Of a stretch of 64,000 nt of DNA, positions 49,700 through 58,049 are shown piece after piece. Numbering within the stretch: the first letter of the stretch is position 1; each line of letters starts with the position of its first letter. This stretch comes from SHWC01 sp050173345 (GTDB lineage Bacteria > Pseudomonadota > Alphaproteobacteria > UBA828). The position numbers and the translations under genes were made by a program. The stretch is taken from positions 62,001 to 126,000 of the forward strand of contig JBFXKW010000007.1 in the NCBI GenBank assembly GCA_050173345.1, given 5' to 3'. The notes beneath the pieces were generated by a model that saw nothing but the letters and a program-made list of their open reading frames with translations, ran no database searches and had not been told where the DNA came from.

Positions 49700-50880
49700 G
49701 CCAAGAGACCGCGAGACCGAGCATCGCGCTCGACGACGAGCATGGCGATTTGCGCGACGCGGTGCGCGCCCTTTGCGCCAAGTATCCCGGCGAATACTGG
49801 CGCGCCAAGGACCGCGAGCGCGCCTATCCGGGCGAGTTTGTCAACGAGCTGACGCGGGCCGGCTTCCTCGCCTGCCTGATCCCCGAGCAGTATGGCGGCT
49901 CGGGCCTCGGCATCGGCGCGGCCGCCGCGATCCTCGAGGAGATCCACTCGACCGGCTGCAACGGCGGCGCCTGCCACGCCCAGATGTATACGATGGGCAC
50001 GGTGCTGCGCCACGGCTCGGAGGCGCAGAAGCAGGCCTACCTGCCGAAGATCGCGACCGGCGAGCTCCGCCTCCAGGCCTTCGGCGTGACCGAGCCGACC
50101 ACCGGCTCCGACACCACGCAGCTTCGCACTACCGCCGAGAAAGCGGGCAATGGCTACGTCGTCAACGGCCAGAAGGTCTGGATCAGCCGCGCCGAGCATT
50201 CCGACCTGCTGCTGCTGCTCGCGCGCACCACGCCGAAGGACCAGGTCAAGAAGCGCACCGACGGGCTCTCAGTCTTCCTGGTCGAATTGAAGGACGCGGT
50301 CGGCAACGGGCTCACCATCCGGCCGATCCGCACCATGATCAACCACGCGACCACCGAGCTCTTCTTCGACAATCTCAAGATCCCGGCCTCGACCTTGATC
50401 GGCGAGGAGGGCAGCGGCTTCCACTACATCCTCGACGGCATGAACGCCGAGCGCATCCTGATCGGTGCCGAATGCATCGGCGATGCCCGCTTCTTCATCG
50501 AGAAGGCGAGCGCCTACGCCAAGGAGCGCGTCGTGTTCGGCAGACCGATCGGCGCCAACCAGGGCGTGCAGTTCCCGATCGCGCGCGCCTATGTCGAGAT
50601 GCAGGCCGCCACCCTGATGGTCAAGAAGGCGGCGGCGCTGTTCGAGGCCGGGCGCCCGTGCGGGCCCGAGGCCAACATGGCGAAGCTGCTCGCGGCCGAA
50701 GCCTCCTGGCATGCCGCCGACATGTGTTTGCAGACCCATGGCGGCTTCGGCTTCGCCGAGGAATACGACGTCGAGCGCAAGTTCCGCGAGACCCGGCTCT
50801 ACCAGGTCGCGCCGATCTCCACCAATATGATCCTCGGCTATCTCGGCCAGCACGTCCTCGGCCTGCCGCGCTCCTATTGA
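49696..50880 (+). CDS. Acyl-CoA dehydrogenase family protein
   Basis: 394 residues in three ACAD domains: FGVTEPTTGSDTTQLRT for flavin/substrate, VNGQKVWISRAEH, and RVVFGRPIGANQGVQFPIAR. FAD-dependent enzymes that desaturate acyl-CoA. The usual C-terminal catalytic-loop Glu (YEGT pattern) is replaced by RLYQVAPISTN, a variant of one ACAD subgroup. ATG overlaps the glmS stop (ATGA), though biologically it belongs with the next two genes. Confidence 0.9.
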   Translation: MSQETARPSIALDDEHGDLRDAVRALCAKYPGEYWRAKDRERAYPGEFVNELTRAGFLACLIPEQYGGSGLGIGAAAAILEEIHSTGCNGGACHAQMYTMGTVLRHGSEAQKQAYLPKIATGELRLQAFGVTEPTTGSDTTQLRTTAEKAGNGYVVNGQKVWISRAEHSDLLLLLARTTPKDQVKKRTDGLSVFLVELKDAVGNGLTIRPIRTMINHATTELFFDNLKIPASTLIGEEGSGFHYILDGMNAERILIGAECIGDARFFIEKASAYAKERVVFGRPIGANQGVQFPIARAYVEMQAATLMVKKAAALFEAGRPCGPEANMAKLLAAEASWHAADMCLQTHGGFGFAEEYDVERKFRETRLYQVAPISTNMILGYLGQHVLGLPRSY

Positions 50881-50888
50881 GCCCTGCC

Positions 50889-52022
50889 GTGACCCTGCCG
50901 CTCGAAGGCGTCCTCGTCGTCTCGGTCGAGCAGGCGGTCGCCGCGCCCTATGCCTCGATGCGCCTCGCCGATGCCGGCGCGCGCGTCATCAAGATTGAGC
51001 GGCCCGAGGGCGATTTCGCGCGCGGCTACGACCATGTCGTGAACGGGCTGTGCAGCTATTTCGTCTCGCTCAACCGCGGCAAGGAATCGATCGCGCTCGA
51101 CCTCAAGCAGGCGGGCGATGCGGCCCTGCTCCACCGCATCCTCGCCCGTGCCGACGTCTTCATCCAGAACCTCGCGCCCGGCGCCGCGGCGCGCGCGGGC
51201 TTCGGCTCGGCGGCCTTGCGCGCGAAGCATCCGCGCCTCGTCACCTGCGACATCTCGGGCTATGGCGAGGACGGCCCCTATGCCGAGATGAAGGCCTATG
51301 ATTTCCTCGTGCAGTGCGAGGCCGGGCTCGCCGCGATCACCGGCACCGAGCGCGAGCGCGCCCGCGTCGGCATCTCGATCTGCGATCTCGGCGCCGGGCT
51401 CAACGCCTATGCCGGCATCCTCGAGGCGCTCGCGCTGCGCGAGCGGACGGGCAGGGGCTCGGGCGTCGCGGTCTCGCTGTTCGATGCGATCGCCGACCTC
51501 CTCAACCATCCCTTTCTGCATCAGGTCTATGGCGGCAAGCCGCCGGCGCGTGCCGGCCTCAGCCACCCGACGATCGGCCCTTATGGCGCCTATCCGGTCG
51601 GCGACGGCCACGAGATCGTGATCGCGATCCAGAACGAGCGGGAGTTCGCGCGCTTCTGCAAGGCGATCCTGCGCGATGCCGGGCTCGCCACCGATCCGCG
51701 CTTCTGCAACCACCCGGCGCGGGTCAAGAACCGGCCGGCGCTCGATGCGCTGATCATCGCCGCCTTCGCGAAGCACGATCTCGAAAGCCTGGCTGAGCGG
51801 CTCACAGAGGCCGGCATCGCGTTCGGCCGGCTCAACGGCATAGACGGGCTCGTCGCGCATCCGCAGTTGCGCAGGCTCGCGGTCGGCAGCGAGAAGGGCG
51901 AGATCGAGCTGATCGCCCCGCCGCTGCGCTGGAGCGAGCCGAGGCCCGCGCCGAAGCCGGTGCCGGCGCTCGCCGAGCATGCCGCCGCGATCCGCGCCGA
52001 GTTCGCCGAAGATCGAGCTTAG
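50889..52022 (+). CDS. CaiB/BaiF family CoA transferase
   Basis: 377 residues from GTG 50889. Family landmarks are MTLPLEGVLVVSVEQAVAA-type opening, DAGARVIKIERPEGDFARGY, NRGKESIALDLKQ, and KAYDFLVQCEAGLAA with the catalytic aspartate. It transfers CoA between carboxylic acids. It lies 8 bases after the dehydrogenase gene and 11 before the hydratase-like gene. Substrate could be a dicarboxylic acid such as mesaconate or itaconate, inferred only from the neighbours. Confidence 0.9.
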   Translation: MTLPLEGVLVVSVEQAVAAPYASMRLADAGARVIKIERPEGDFARGYDHVVNGLCSYFVSLNRGKESIALDLKQAGDAALLHRILARADVFIQNLAPGAAARAGFGSAALRAKHPRLVTCDISGYGEDGPYAEMKAYDFLVQCEAGLAAITGTERERARVGISICDLGAGLNAYAGILEALALRERTGRGSGVAVSLFDAIADLLNHPFLHQVYGGKPPARAGLSHPTIGPYGAYPVGDGHEIVIAIQNEREFARFCKAILRDAGLATDPRFCNHPARVKNRPALDALIIAAFAKHDLESLAERLTEAGIAFGRLNGIDGLVAHPQLRRLAVGSEKGEIELIAPPLRWSEPRPAPKPVPALAEHAAAIRAEFAEDRA

Positions 52023-52033
52023 GGAGAGCCACG

Positions 52034-52888
52034 ATGAACGATGCCAGCCAGCCGCTATCCGCCTGGGTCGGGCGCGAGCGCGTCAACGACGACGTGGTGA
52101 CGCCGGGCCGCCTGCAGCGCCTGAGCGCGACGTTCGATCGCGACGATCCGGCGCCGAAACCGGGCGACCCACTACCGCCCTGCTGGCACTGGATGTTCTT
52201 CCAGGAGGCAAGCCCGCTCGCCGAGGCCGGGCCGGACGGCCATCCGAAGCGCGGCGGCTTCATGCCGCCGGTCGAGAAGCCGCGCCGCATGTGGGCGGGC
52301 AGCCGCATCGATTTCGTCGATCCGCCGCGGGTCGGCGAGGCCATGCGCCGCGTCTCGCGCATCACCAGCGTGACCGAGAAGGAGGGCAAGAGCGGCTCGC
52401 TCGTCTTCGTCGAGGCGGTGCACGAGATCACCACGGCGCGCGGCCTCGCGCTGCGCGAGACGCAGGACATCGTCTACCGCGACATGCCGCCCAAGGGCGT
52501 CGAGGCGCCGAGCCCGCCGCCCGCGCCCAAGGAGGCGGCGTGGCGCCGCACCATCCGGCCCGACCCGGTGCTGCTGTTCCGCTATTCCGCACTCACCTTC
52601 AACAGCCACCGCATCCACTATGACCGCAGCTATTGCACCGAGGTCGAGGGCTATCCGGGGCTCGTGGTGCACGGCCCGCTGACCGCGACGCTGCTGGTCG
52701 ACCTGGTGCGCCGGGAGCGGCCCGAGGCGCGCATCGCCTCATTCAATTTCCGCGCCGTCTCGCCGCTGTTCGACACGGCGCCGTTCAGCGTCGCCGGCCA
52801 GCCCGCGCCCGACGGGCGCGGCGCGACCATCTGGGCCGAGGGGCCGGGCGGCGGGCTCGCGATGAAGGGCGAGGTGACGCTGGCTTGA
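52034..52888 (+). CDS. Mesaconyl-C4-CoA/itaconyl-CoA hydratase-like (FAS1-type dehydratase) protein
   Basis: 284 residues of the double hot-dog family: HWMFFQEASPLAEAGPDGHP and PPVEKPRRMWAGS in the first half; RYSALTFNSHRIHYDRSYC, EGYPGLVVHGPL and FNFRAVSPLFD in the second, where the Asn-His pair is the hydratase site. Members include mesaconyl-C4-CoA hydratase and itaconyl-CoA hydratase. AGGGAGAG precedes the ATG. Likely hydrates the acyl-CoA made by the neighbouring enzymes. Confidence 0.86.
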   Translation: MNDASQPLSAWVGRERVNDDVVTPGRLQRLSATFDRDDPAPKPGDPLPPCWHWMFFQEASPLAEAGPDGHPKRGGFMPPVEKPRRMWAGSRIDFVDPPRVGEAMRRVSRITSVTEKEGKSGSLVFVEAVHEITTARGLALRETQDIVYRDMPPKGVEAPSPPPAPKEAAWRRTIRPDPVLLFRYSALTFNSHRIHYDRSYCTEVEGYPGLVVHGPLTATLLVDLVRRERPEARIASFNFRAVSPLFDTAPFSVAGQPAPDGRGATIWAEGPGGGLAMKGEVTLA

Positions 52889-52919
52889 AAGGACGACGAC
52901 TAACCCGGCGCAGCGATTT

Positions 52920-53147
52920 CTAAGACTTCAGCTCGAAGCCCTTGAAACGCTTGTTGAAACGGGAGAGCTGGCCGCCCGCGTCGACAAGCCGGCGCTGGCC
53001 GCCGGTCCACACCGGGTGGGACAGCGGGTCGATGTCGAGCGTCAGCGTGTCGCCCGGCTTGCCGTAGGTGGAGCGGGTCGTATAGGTCGAGCCATCGGTG
53101 CGCACCACCGTGATCTCGTGATAGTCGGGGTGGATGTCCTTCTTCAT
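52920..53147 (-). CDS. rpmE: 50S ribosomal protein L31
   Basis: 75 residues: MKKDIHPDYHEITVVRTDGS, DIDPLSHPVWTGGQR and RFNKRFKGF. Lacks the CXXC zinc motif, so it is the zinc-independent form. AAGGAG lies 6 bases before the ATG at 53147. Convergent with the hydratase gene. Confidence 0.95.
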   Translation of the reverse strand: MKKDIHPDYHEITVVRTDGSTYTTRSTYGKPGDTLTLDIDPLSHPVWTGGQRRLVDAGGQLSRFNKRFKGFELKS

Positions 53148-53351
53148 GGCCGGCTCCTTCAGCAAGGCGCGTCTTATATAGCGGCGCCCGGCGGCGTTCA
53201 ACCCTCCTCGGCCCGGTGCGGCGCCCGGCCGCCTTGTGGCCTCGGGGGTGCCTTGTTATACGGGCGGCCAAGCGGTTGAGGGGAGGGCACGATTCATCGC
53301 TCGGGCCGAGCCGGCCCGGCGGATCGTGCTCCGACAGCGGCGTGAGGCGGG

Positions 53352-55205
53352 ATGAGCATTTTCGGCCCGACGCAGGCGCGTGGTCGGCGGGAAGCGGCGG
53401 CGGACGGGGACCGTCCGAAAAGCCGGAACATCCGGGCGCTGCGCCCGCTCGCCCTCTATCTGAGGCCGTACCGGGCCTGGGTGGCGGGCGCGCTGGTCGC
53501 GCTCACGCTCTCCGCTGCCGCGGTGCTCGCCATGGGCGTGGGCCTCCGCCTCCTGATCGACCGCGGGCTGTCGTCCAATGACGCGGGCCTGCTCGACAGC
53601 GCGCTGGTCTACCTGCTCGGCATGGTGGTGCTGCTCGCCGTCGGCACCTTCGCCCGCTTCTTCCTGGTCGCCTGGCTCGGCGAGCGCGTGGTCGCCGACA
53701 TCAGGCGCGAGGTCTATGGCCGCATCGTGCGGCTGAGCCCGTCCTTCTTCGAGATCACCAAGACCGGCGAGCTGCTCTCGCGCCTGACCACCGACACCAC
53801 GCTGCTACAAGCGATGATCGGCAGCCAGGCCTCGTCCGCGCTGCGCAACCTGCTGCTCTTCCTCGGCGGCGCGGCCATGCTGCTGGTGACCAGCCCCAAG
53901 CTGACCGGGCTCGTGGTGATCCTGGTGCCGGTCGTGGTGGTGCCGATCCTGGTCTTCGGCCGCCGCGTGCGGCGCCTGAGCCGCGCGAGCCAGGATCGGG
54001 TCGCCGACGTGGCGAGCCGCGCCGAGGAATCGCTCAACGCCATCGCCACCATCCAGGCCTTCGGCCATGAGGGGCGCGAGGCCGAACGCTTCGGCGAGCG
54101 GGTCGAGAAGGCGTTCGCCACCGCGGTCCATCGGGTGCGCGCCCGCGCCTTCCTCACTGCCTTCGTGATCCTCTTTGTGTTCGCCGGCATCGGCCTGGTG
54201 CTCTGGGTCGGCGGGCATGACGTGGTGGCGGGCCGCATGAGCGGCGGCGAGCTTTCGGCGTTCCTGTTCTACGCCGTGGTGGTCGCGGGCTCGGTCGGCT
54301 CGCTCTCCGAGGTCTATGGCGACCTGCAGCACGCCGCGGGCGCCGCCGAGCGGCTCGCCGAGCTGCTCCGCAAGACGCCCGAGATCGTCGCGCCGGCGAG
54401 CCCCACGCCGCTGCCTGCGCCGCCGCGCGGCGCCCTCAGCTTCGAGCGCGTCAGCTTCGCCTATCCGTCGCGGCCCGAGCGGCCGGCGTTGAGCGATTTC
54501 TCGCTCGACATCGCCCCGGGCGAGCGGGTCGCGCTGGTCGGGCCGTCGGGCGCGGGCAAGACCACCGTGTTCAACCTGCTGCTCCGCTTCTACGACCCGC
54601 AATCGGGCCGCATCCGGCTCGACGGCGTCGATTTGCGCGACGCCTCGCCGGCCGAGCTTCGGGCGCGCTTCGCGCTGGTGCCGCAGGACCCGGTGATCTT
54701 CGCGGCCGATGCCTTCGACAACATCCGCTATGGCCGCCCCGAGGCGAGCGACGCCGAGGTGCGCGCCGCGGCCGAGGCGGCGGACGCGGCCGGCTTCCTC
54801 GACGCTCTGCCCGAGGGCTTCAACAGCTTCCTCGGCGAGAAGGGCATGCGGCTCTCGGGCGGCCAGAAGCAGCGCATCGCGGTCGCCCGCGCGATCCTGC
54901 GCGACCCCGCGATCCTCTTGCTCGACGAGGCGACCAGCGCGCTCGACGCGGAGAGCGAGCGCGCCGTGCAGCTCGCGCTCGACCGGCTGATGGAGGGGCG
55001 CACCACGCTCGTCATCGCGCACCGGCTCGCCACCGTGATGAAGGCGGATCGCATCGCCGTGATGGACGAGGGCCGCATCGTCGCGGTCGGCCGCCATGAC
55101 GAGCTGATGCGCGCCGGCGGCCTCTACGCCCGCCTCGCCGCCCTCCAGTTCGACCTGACGGAGGAAGGTGCCGACCGCGCCGCCACCTCGCGCGCGGCGG
55201 GGTGA
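53352..55205 (+). CDS. MsbA-like ABC exporter (fused membrane and ATPase domains)
   Basis: 617 residues. Six membrane helices to about residue 330, then the ATPase: Walker A GPSGAGKTT near residue 397, signature LSGGQKQRIAVARA near 501, Walker B ILLLDEATSALD near 521. Works as a homodimer exporting lipids or drugs. Alphaproteobacterial relatives are often annotated as lipid A or multidrug exporters. The gene faces a repeat pair and the stator-like operon; substrate unproven. Confidence 0.9.
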   Translation: MSIFGPTQARGRREAAADGDRPKSRNIRALRPLALYLRPYRAWVAGALVALTLSAAAVLAMGVGLRLLIDRGLSSNDAGLLDSALVYLLGMVVLLAVGTFARFFLVAWLGERVVADIRREVYGRIVRLSPSFFEITKTGELLSRLTTDTTLLQAMIGSQASSALRNLLLFLGGAAMLLVTSPKLTGLVVILVPVVVVPILVFGRRVRRLSRASQDRVADVASRAEESLNAIATIQAFGHEGREAERFGERVEKAFATAVHRVRARAFLTAFVILFVFAGIGLVLWVGGHDVVAGRMSGGELSAFLFYAVVVAGSVGSLSEVYGDLQHAAGAAERLAELLRKTPEIVAPASPTPLPAPPRGALSFERVSFAYPSRPERPALSDFSLDIAPGERVALVGPSGAGKTTVFNLLLRFYDPQSGRIRLDGVDLRDASPAELRARFALVPQDPVIFAADAFDNIRYGRPEASDAEVRAAAEAADAAGFLDALPEGFNSFLGEKGMRLSGGQKQRIAVARAILRDPAILLLDEATSALDAESERAVQLALDRLMEGRTTLVIAHRLATVMKADRIAVMDEGRIVAVGRHDELMRAGGLYARLAALQFDLTEEGADRAATSRAAG

Positions 55206-55224
55206 GGGGTGCCGCGGCGCCCTT

Positions 55225-55322
55225 CATTCGTCATGCCCCGACTTGATCGGGGCATCCAGGGGCGGCGGCACTGCGGTTTTCGAGGATTCCTGGATCGCCC
55301 GGTCAAGCCGGGCGATGACGAT
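55225..55322. repeat. Paired palindromic intergenic repeat, family 2 (copy b)
   Basis: Arms TCGTCATGCCCCGACTTGAT... (55227-55258) and the inverted CCTGGATCGCCCGGTCAAGC... (55288-55321), closely matching the pair at 29936-30028. Located between two convergent genes. Confidence 0.85.
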
Positions 55323-55375
55323 GTGGGTGAGCGCCTGCGGCTCGCCGGAGGACGACGAATTGGAGGCGCCGCCGC

Positions 55376-56785
55376 CTAACGCTGGGTCAACCGCAGCTCG
55401 ATGCGGCGGTTGCGGCGGAGGTCTTCCTCGCTGTCGCCGGCCTCGACCGGCTGGAACTCGCCATAGCCGGTCGCGGCCAGGCGGTCGGCCGGGATGCCCT
55501 GGGCGACCAGGAAATTGACCACCGAGATCGCGCGCGCGGCGGAAAGCTCCCAGTTCGAGGGATAGCGGAAGCTGCCGACGATCGGCCGCTTGTCGGTATG
55601 GCCCTCGACCTGGAGGATCCAGGGAATTTCCTGGGGAATTTTCTCGGCCACTTCCCTCAGCACCTGCGCGAACAGCACGAGGCGCGTCTTGCCGACCTCC
55701 TCGAGGTCGGCCGAGGCGGTCTGGAACAGCACCTCGGACTGGAACACGAAGCGGTCGCCGACCACCGTGAAGTCCTTGCGGTCGCCGAGCACCTCGCGCA
55801 GACGGCCGAAGAACTCGGAGCGGTAGCGCGACAGCTCCTCGACCTTGCTGGCGAGCGCCAGGTTGAGGCGGCGGCCGAGATCGGCGATCACGACCTCCTG
55901 CTCCTTGGCCTTCTCGTCCGAGACGTCGAGCGCGGCCTCCAGGCGTTCGAGCTGCTCCCGGAGCGCCGAGAGCTGCTGGTTGAGCAGCGCGATCTGCTCG
56001 CGCTGGCGCTGGTTCGCGTTACGCTCGGTCGCAAGCTCGCTCTCCGACGAGCGGTAGAGGTCGAGCATCTCGGAGAGCCTGAGCTCGCGCTCCTCGAGAT
56101 CCTTCTGCGCGAGCGCGGTGCGCTCCTGCTCGGTCATCAGCCGCGCCTCCAGCTCCTGCGCCTTGTCGCGCGCGACCGTGAACTCCTCCCTGACCGAGGT
56201 GAGCTCGCCCTCGCGCTCTTCCAGCGTCGCCGCCATCTGGCTGACCTGGCCTTCGAGTTCGGCGCGCACGATGCGCAGCGATTCGATGTCGCGCTTCAAC
56301 TGCTCGATGTCGGCGAGCAGCAGGCGCACCTTGTCCTCGCCGGCCTCCGCGCGCACCAGCGCGTCGGTCAGCTTCTCCTCGGTCTCGGTCGCTTCGGCGA
56401 GCTTGGAGTCGGTCTCGGCCTTGTAGTCGCGGAGCTGGAGGTTGAGCGCGTCGCGCTCGTCGCGTGCCTCGGCAAGCTCGCGCGTCAGCCGGTCGCGCGC
56501 GCCGAGCGAGGCTTCGAGCTGGGCCGAGACGTCGGCGATATTGGCACGCAGGTCGGTGTTGGCCTGGCGTTCGAGCGAGAGCAGCTCGGCCAGCTCACTG
56601 ACCTGGCGGTTCAGCTCCTCGAGCGCCTTCGACTGGCCGGTCAGCTGGCGCTGCAGGAAGTGCTGCGACAGCATGTAGACCACCAGCGTGAAGATCATCA
56701 CGAGCAGGAGGTTCGACAGGATGTCGACGAAGCCGGGCCAGATGTCGACCTGGCGCCTATGCCGGCCGTAGCGTGACTGCGGCAT
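55376..56785 (-). CDS. MotB/OmpA-like peptidoglycan-binding stator component with long coiled coil
   Basis: 469 residues. One membrane helix (about 20-42) contains an Asp at position 21 in WPGFVDILSN, placed like the proton-binding Asp of MotB. Residues 50-325 are a long coiled coil (QRQLTGQSKALEELNRQVSE and onward). The C-terminal OmpA domain (about 340-469) has VEGHTDKRPI and RAISVVNFLVAQG. It should bind peptidoglycan while the helix joins the channel protein encoded 15 bases upstream. Function unknown. Confidence 0.85.
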   Translation of the reverse strand: MPQSRYGRHRRQVDIWPGFVDILSNLLLVMIFTLVVYMLSQHFLQRQLTGQSKALEELNRQVSELAELLSLERQANTDLRANIADVSAQLEASLGARDRLTRELAEARDERDALNLQLRDYKAETDSKLAEATETEEKLTDALVRAEAGEDKVRLLLADIEQLKRDIESLRIVRAELEGQVSQMAATLEEREGELTSVREEFTVARDKAQELEARLMTEQERTALAQKDLEERELRLSEMLDLYRSSESELATERNANQRQREQIALLNQQLSALREQLERLEAALDVSDEKAKEQEVVIADLGRRLNLALASKVEELSRYRSEFFGRLREVLGDRKDFTVVGDRFVFQSEVLFQTASADLEEVGKTRLVLFAQVLREVAEKIPQEIPWILQVEGHTDKRPIVGSFRYPSNWELSAARAISVVNFLVAQGIPADRLAATGYGEFQPVEAGDSEEDLRRNRRIELRLTQR

Positions 56786-56800
56786 CTCGGTTCTCGCGGC

Positions 56801-57958
56801 CTAGCGCCGCTGCTCCTCCTCGGCGATCGCGGCGATGGTGCGCGCGAGCAGGCGGATTTCGTTGCGGATCTCCTGCACGGACTGGGCGCGGCCCTGGCTC
56901 AATTCCTCGAGCACGCGCGCGCCATAGACGTCGATGTTGCGCAAATGCGCCCGGCTCGCATCGTCGAGCCCGCTCTGGCTGGTCGCCGTCGCCAAGCGTT
57001 CGAGCACCGGGCGGAGCTGCATCTGGCCTTCGACCAGCTTGACCATCAGGTCCTGCTGGGTGCGCATCTGGTCGGTCAGGGTGGCGAGGCGCTCGGCGAG
57101 CGCGGTCATGCCGACGCCCGAGGCCTGCCGGGCGTCCTCGCCGCGCACCAGCGTGCGCTGCAGATCGTCCAGGCTGTCGGCGGTCTTTTCGAGCAGCGCG
57201 CCGACATAGGCCGGCACCGATTCGCCGCCGCCCTCGACCGCCACGGTGCTGCTGCCGAGCCGGGTGTAGGACGACAGCCAGTCCTCCAGCTCGTTGTAGA
57301 AGCGGTTCTGCGCCTGGCTCGCCTGCAGCTCCAGGAAGCCCAGGATGAGCGAGCCGGCGAGGCCGAACAGCGACGAGGAGAACGCCGTGCCCATGCCGGA
57401 GAGCGGCTTTTCGAGGCCGCTCTTCAACTGGTCGAACATGGCGTTGGTATCCTGCCCGGAGAAGGTCAGGCCGTTGATCACGTCGCCGACCGAGTTCACG
57501 GTGCCGAGCAGGCCCCAGAACGTGCCGAGCAGGCCGAGGAAGATCAAGAGCCCGATCATGTAGCGCGCGAGGTCGCGCGATTCGTCGAGCCGGGCGCCGA
57601 TGCCGTCGAGCACGCTGCGCAGCGAGACCGCGGTGAAGGCGAGCCGGCCGCGCCGGTCCGCCATCATGGTGGCGAGTGGGGCCAGGAAGCGCGGCGGCCG
57701 CTCCCCCTTGACGCCCAGCGCCTCGATCTCGCCGCGCTCGCCTTGGTGCCGTTCGAGCCAGGAGAGGTCGGGGCCGATCACCAGCACCTGGCGGAAGATG
57801 TAGACGACGCCGATGATCAGCGCGCCGATGATGACGCCGTTGATCGCCGGGTTGGCCATGAAGATGCGGCTGATCGTGCCGCCCAGCGCCGCGCACACGC
57901 CGACCACGATCAGCACGAAGATCACCATGCGGAGGAGGAAGACCCGTTGCTTCTGCAT
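56801..57958 (-). CDS. MotA/TolQ/ExbB-type proton channel protein
   Basis: 385 residues, four membrane helices (about 7-30, 40-62, 132-156, 192-212). GLLGTFWGLLGTVNSVG in helix 3 and GMGTAFSSSLFGLAGSLILG in helix 4 are the proton-channel signatures. The C-terminal ~170 residues are cytoplasmic and helical. ATG 57958 has AAGGAG immediately upstream; the GTG at 57979 would place that site inside the gene. Forms an ion-driven unit with the MotB-like protein. Not adjacent to flagellar, Tol or TonB genes. Confidence 0.85.
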   Translation of the reverse strand: MQKQRVFLLRMVIFVLIVVGVCAALGGTISRIFMANPAINGVIIGALIIGVVYIFRQVLVIGPDLSWLERHQGERGEIEALGVKGERPPRFLAPLATMMADRRGRLAFTAVSLRSVLDGIGARLDESRDLARYMIGLLIFLGLLGTFWGLLGTVNSVGDVINGLTFSGQDTNAMFDQLKSGLEKPLSGMGTAFSSSLFGLAGSLILGFLELQASQAQNRFYNELEDWLSSYTRLGSSTVAVEGGGESVPAYVGALLEKTADSLDDLQRTLVRGEDARQASGVGMTALAERLATLTDQMRTQQDLMVKLVEGQMQLRPVLERLATATSQSGLDDASRAHLRNIDVYGARVLEELSQGRAQSVQEIRNEIRLLARTIAAIAEEEQRR

Positions 57959-58049
57959 GCGCTCCTTCCCTCGACGCACCCGACGCCGAGGCGTCTTATC
58001 GGGCGATTGTGTTGCGAATGTGGTCGCTCTCGTCCGGTGATCCTGCCGC

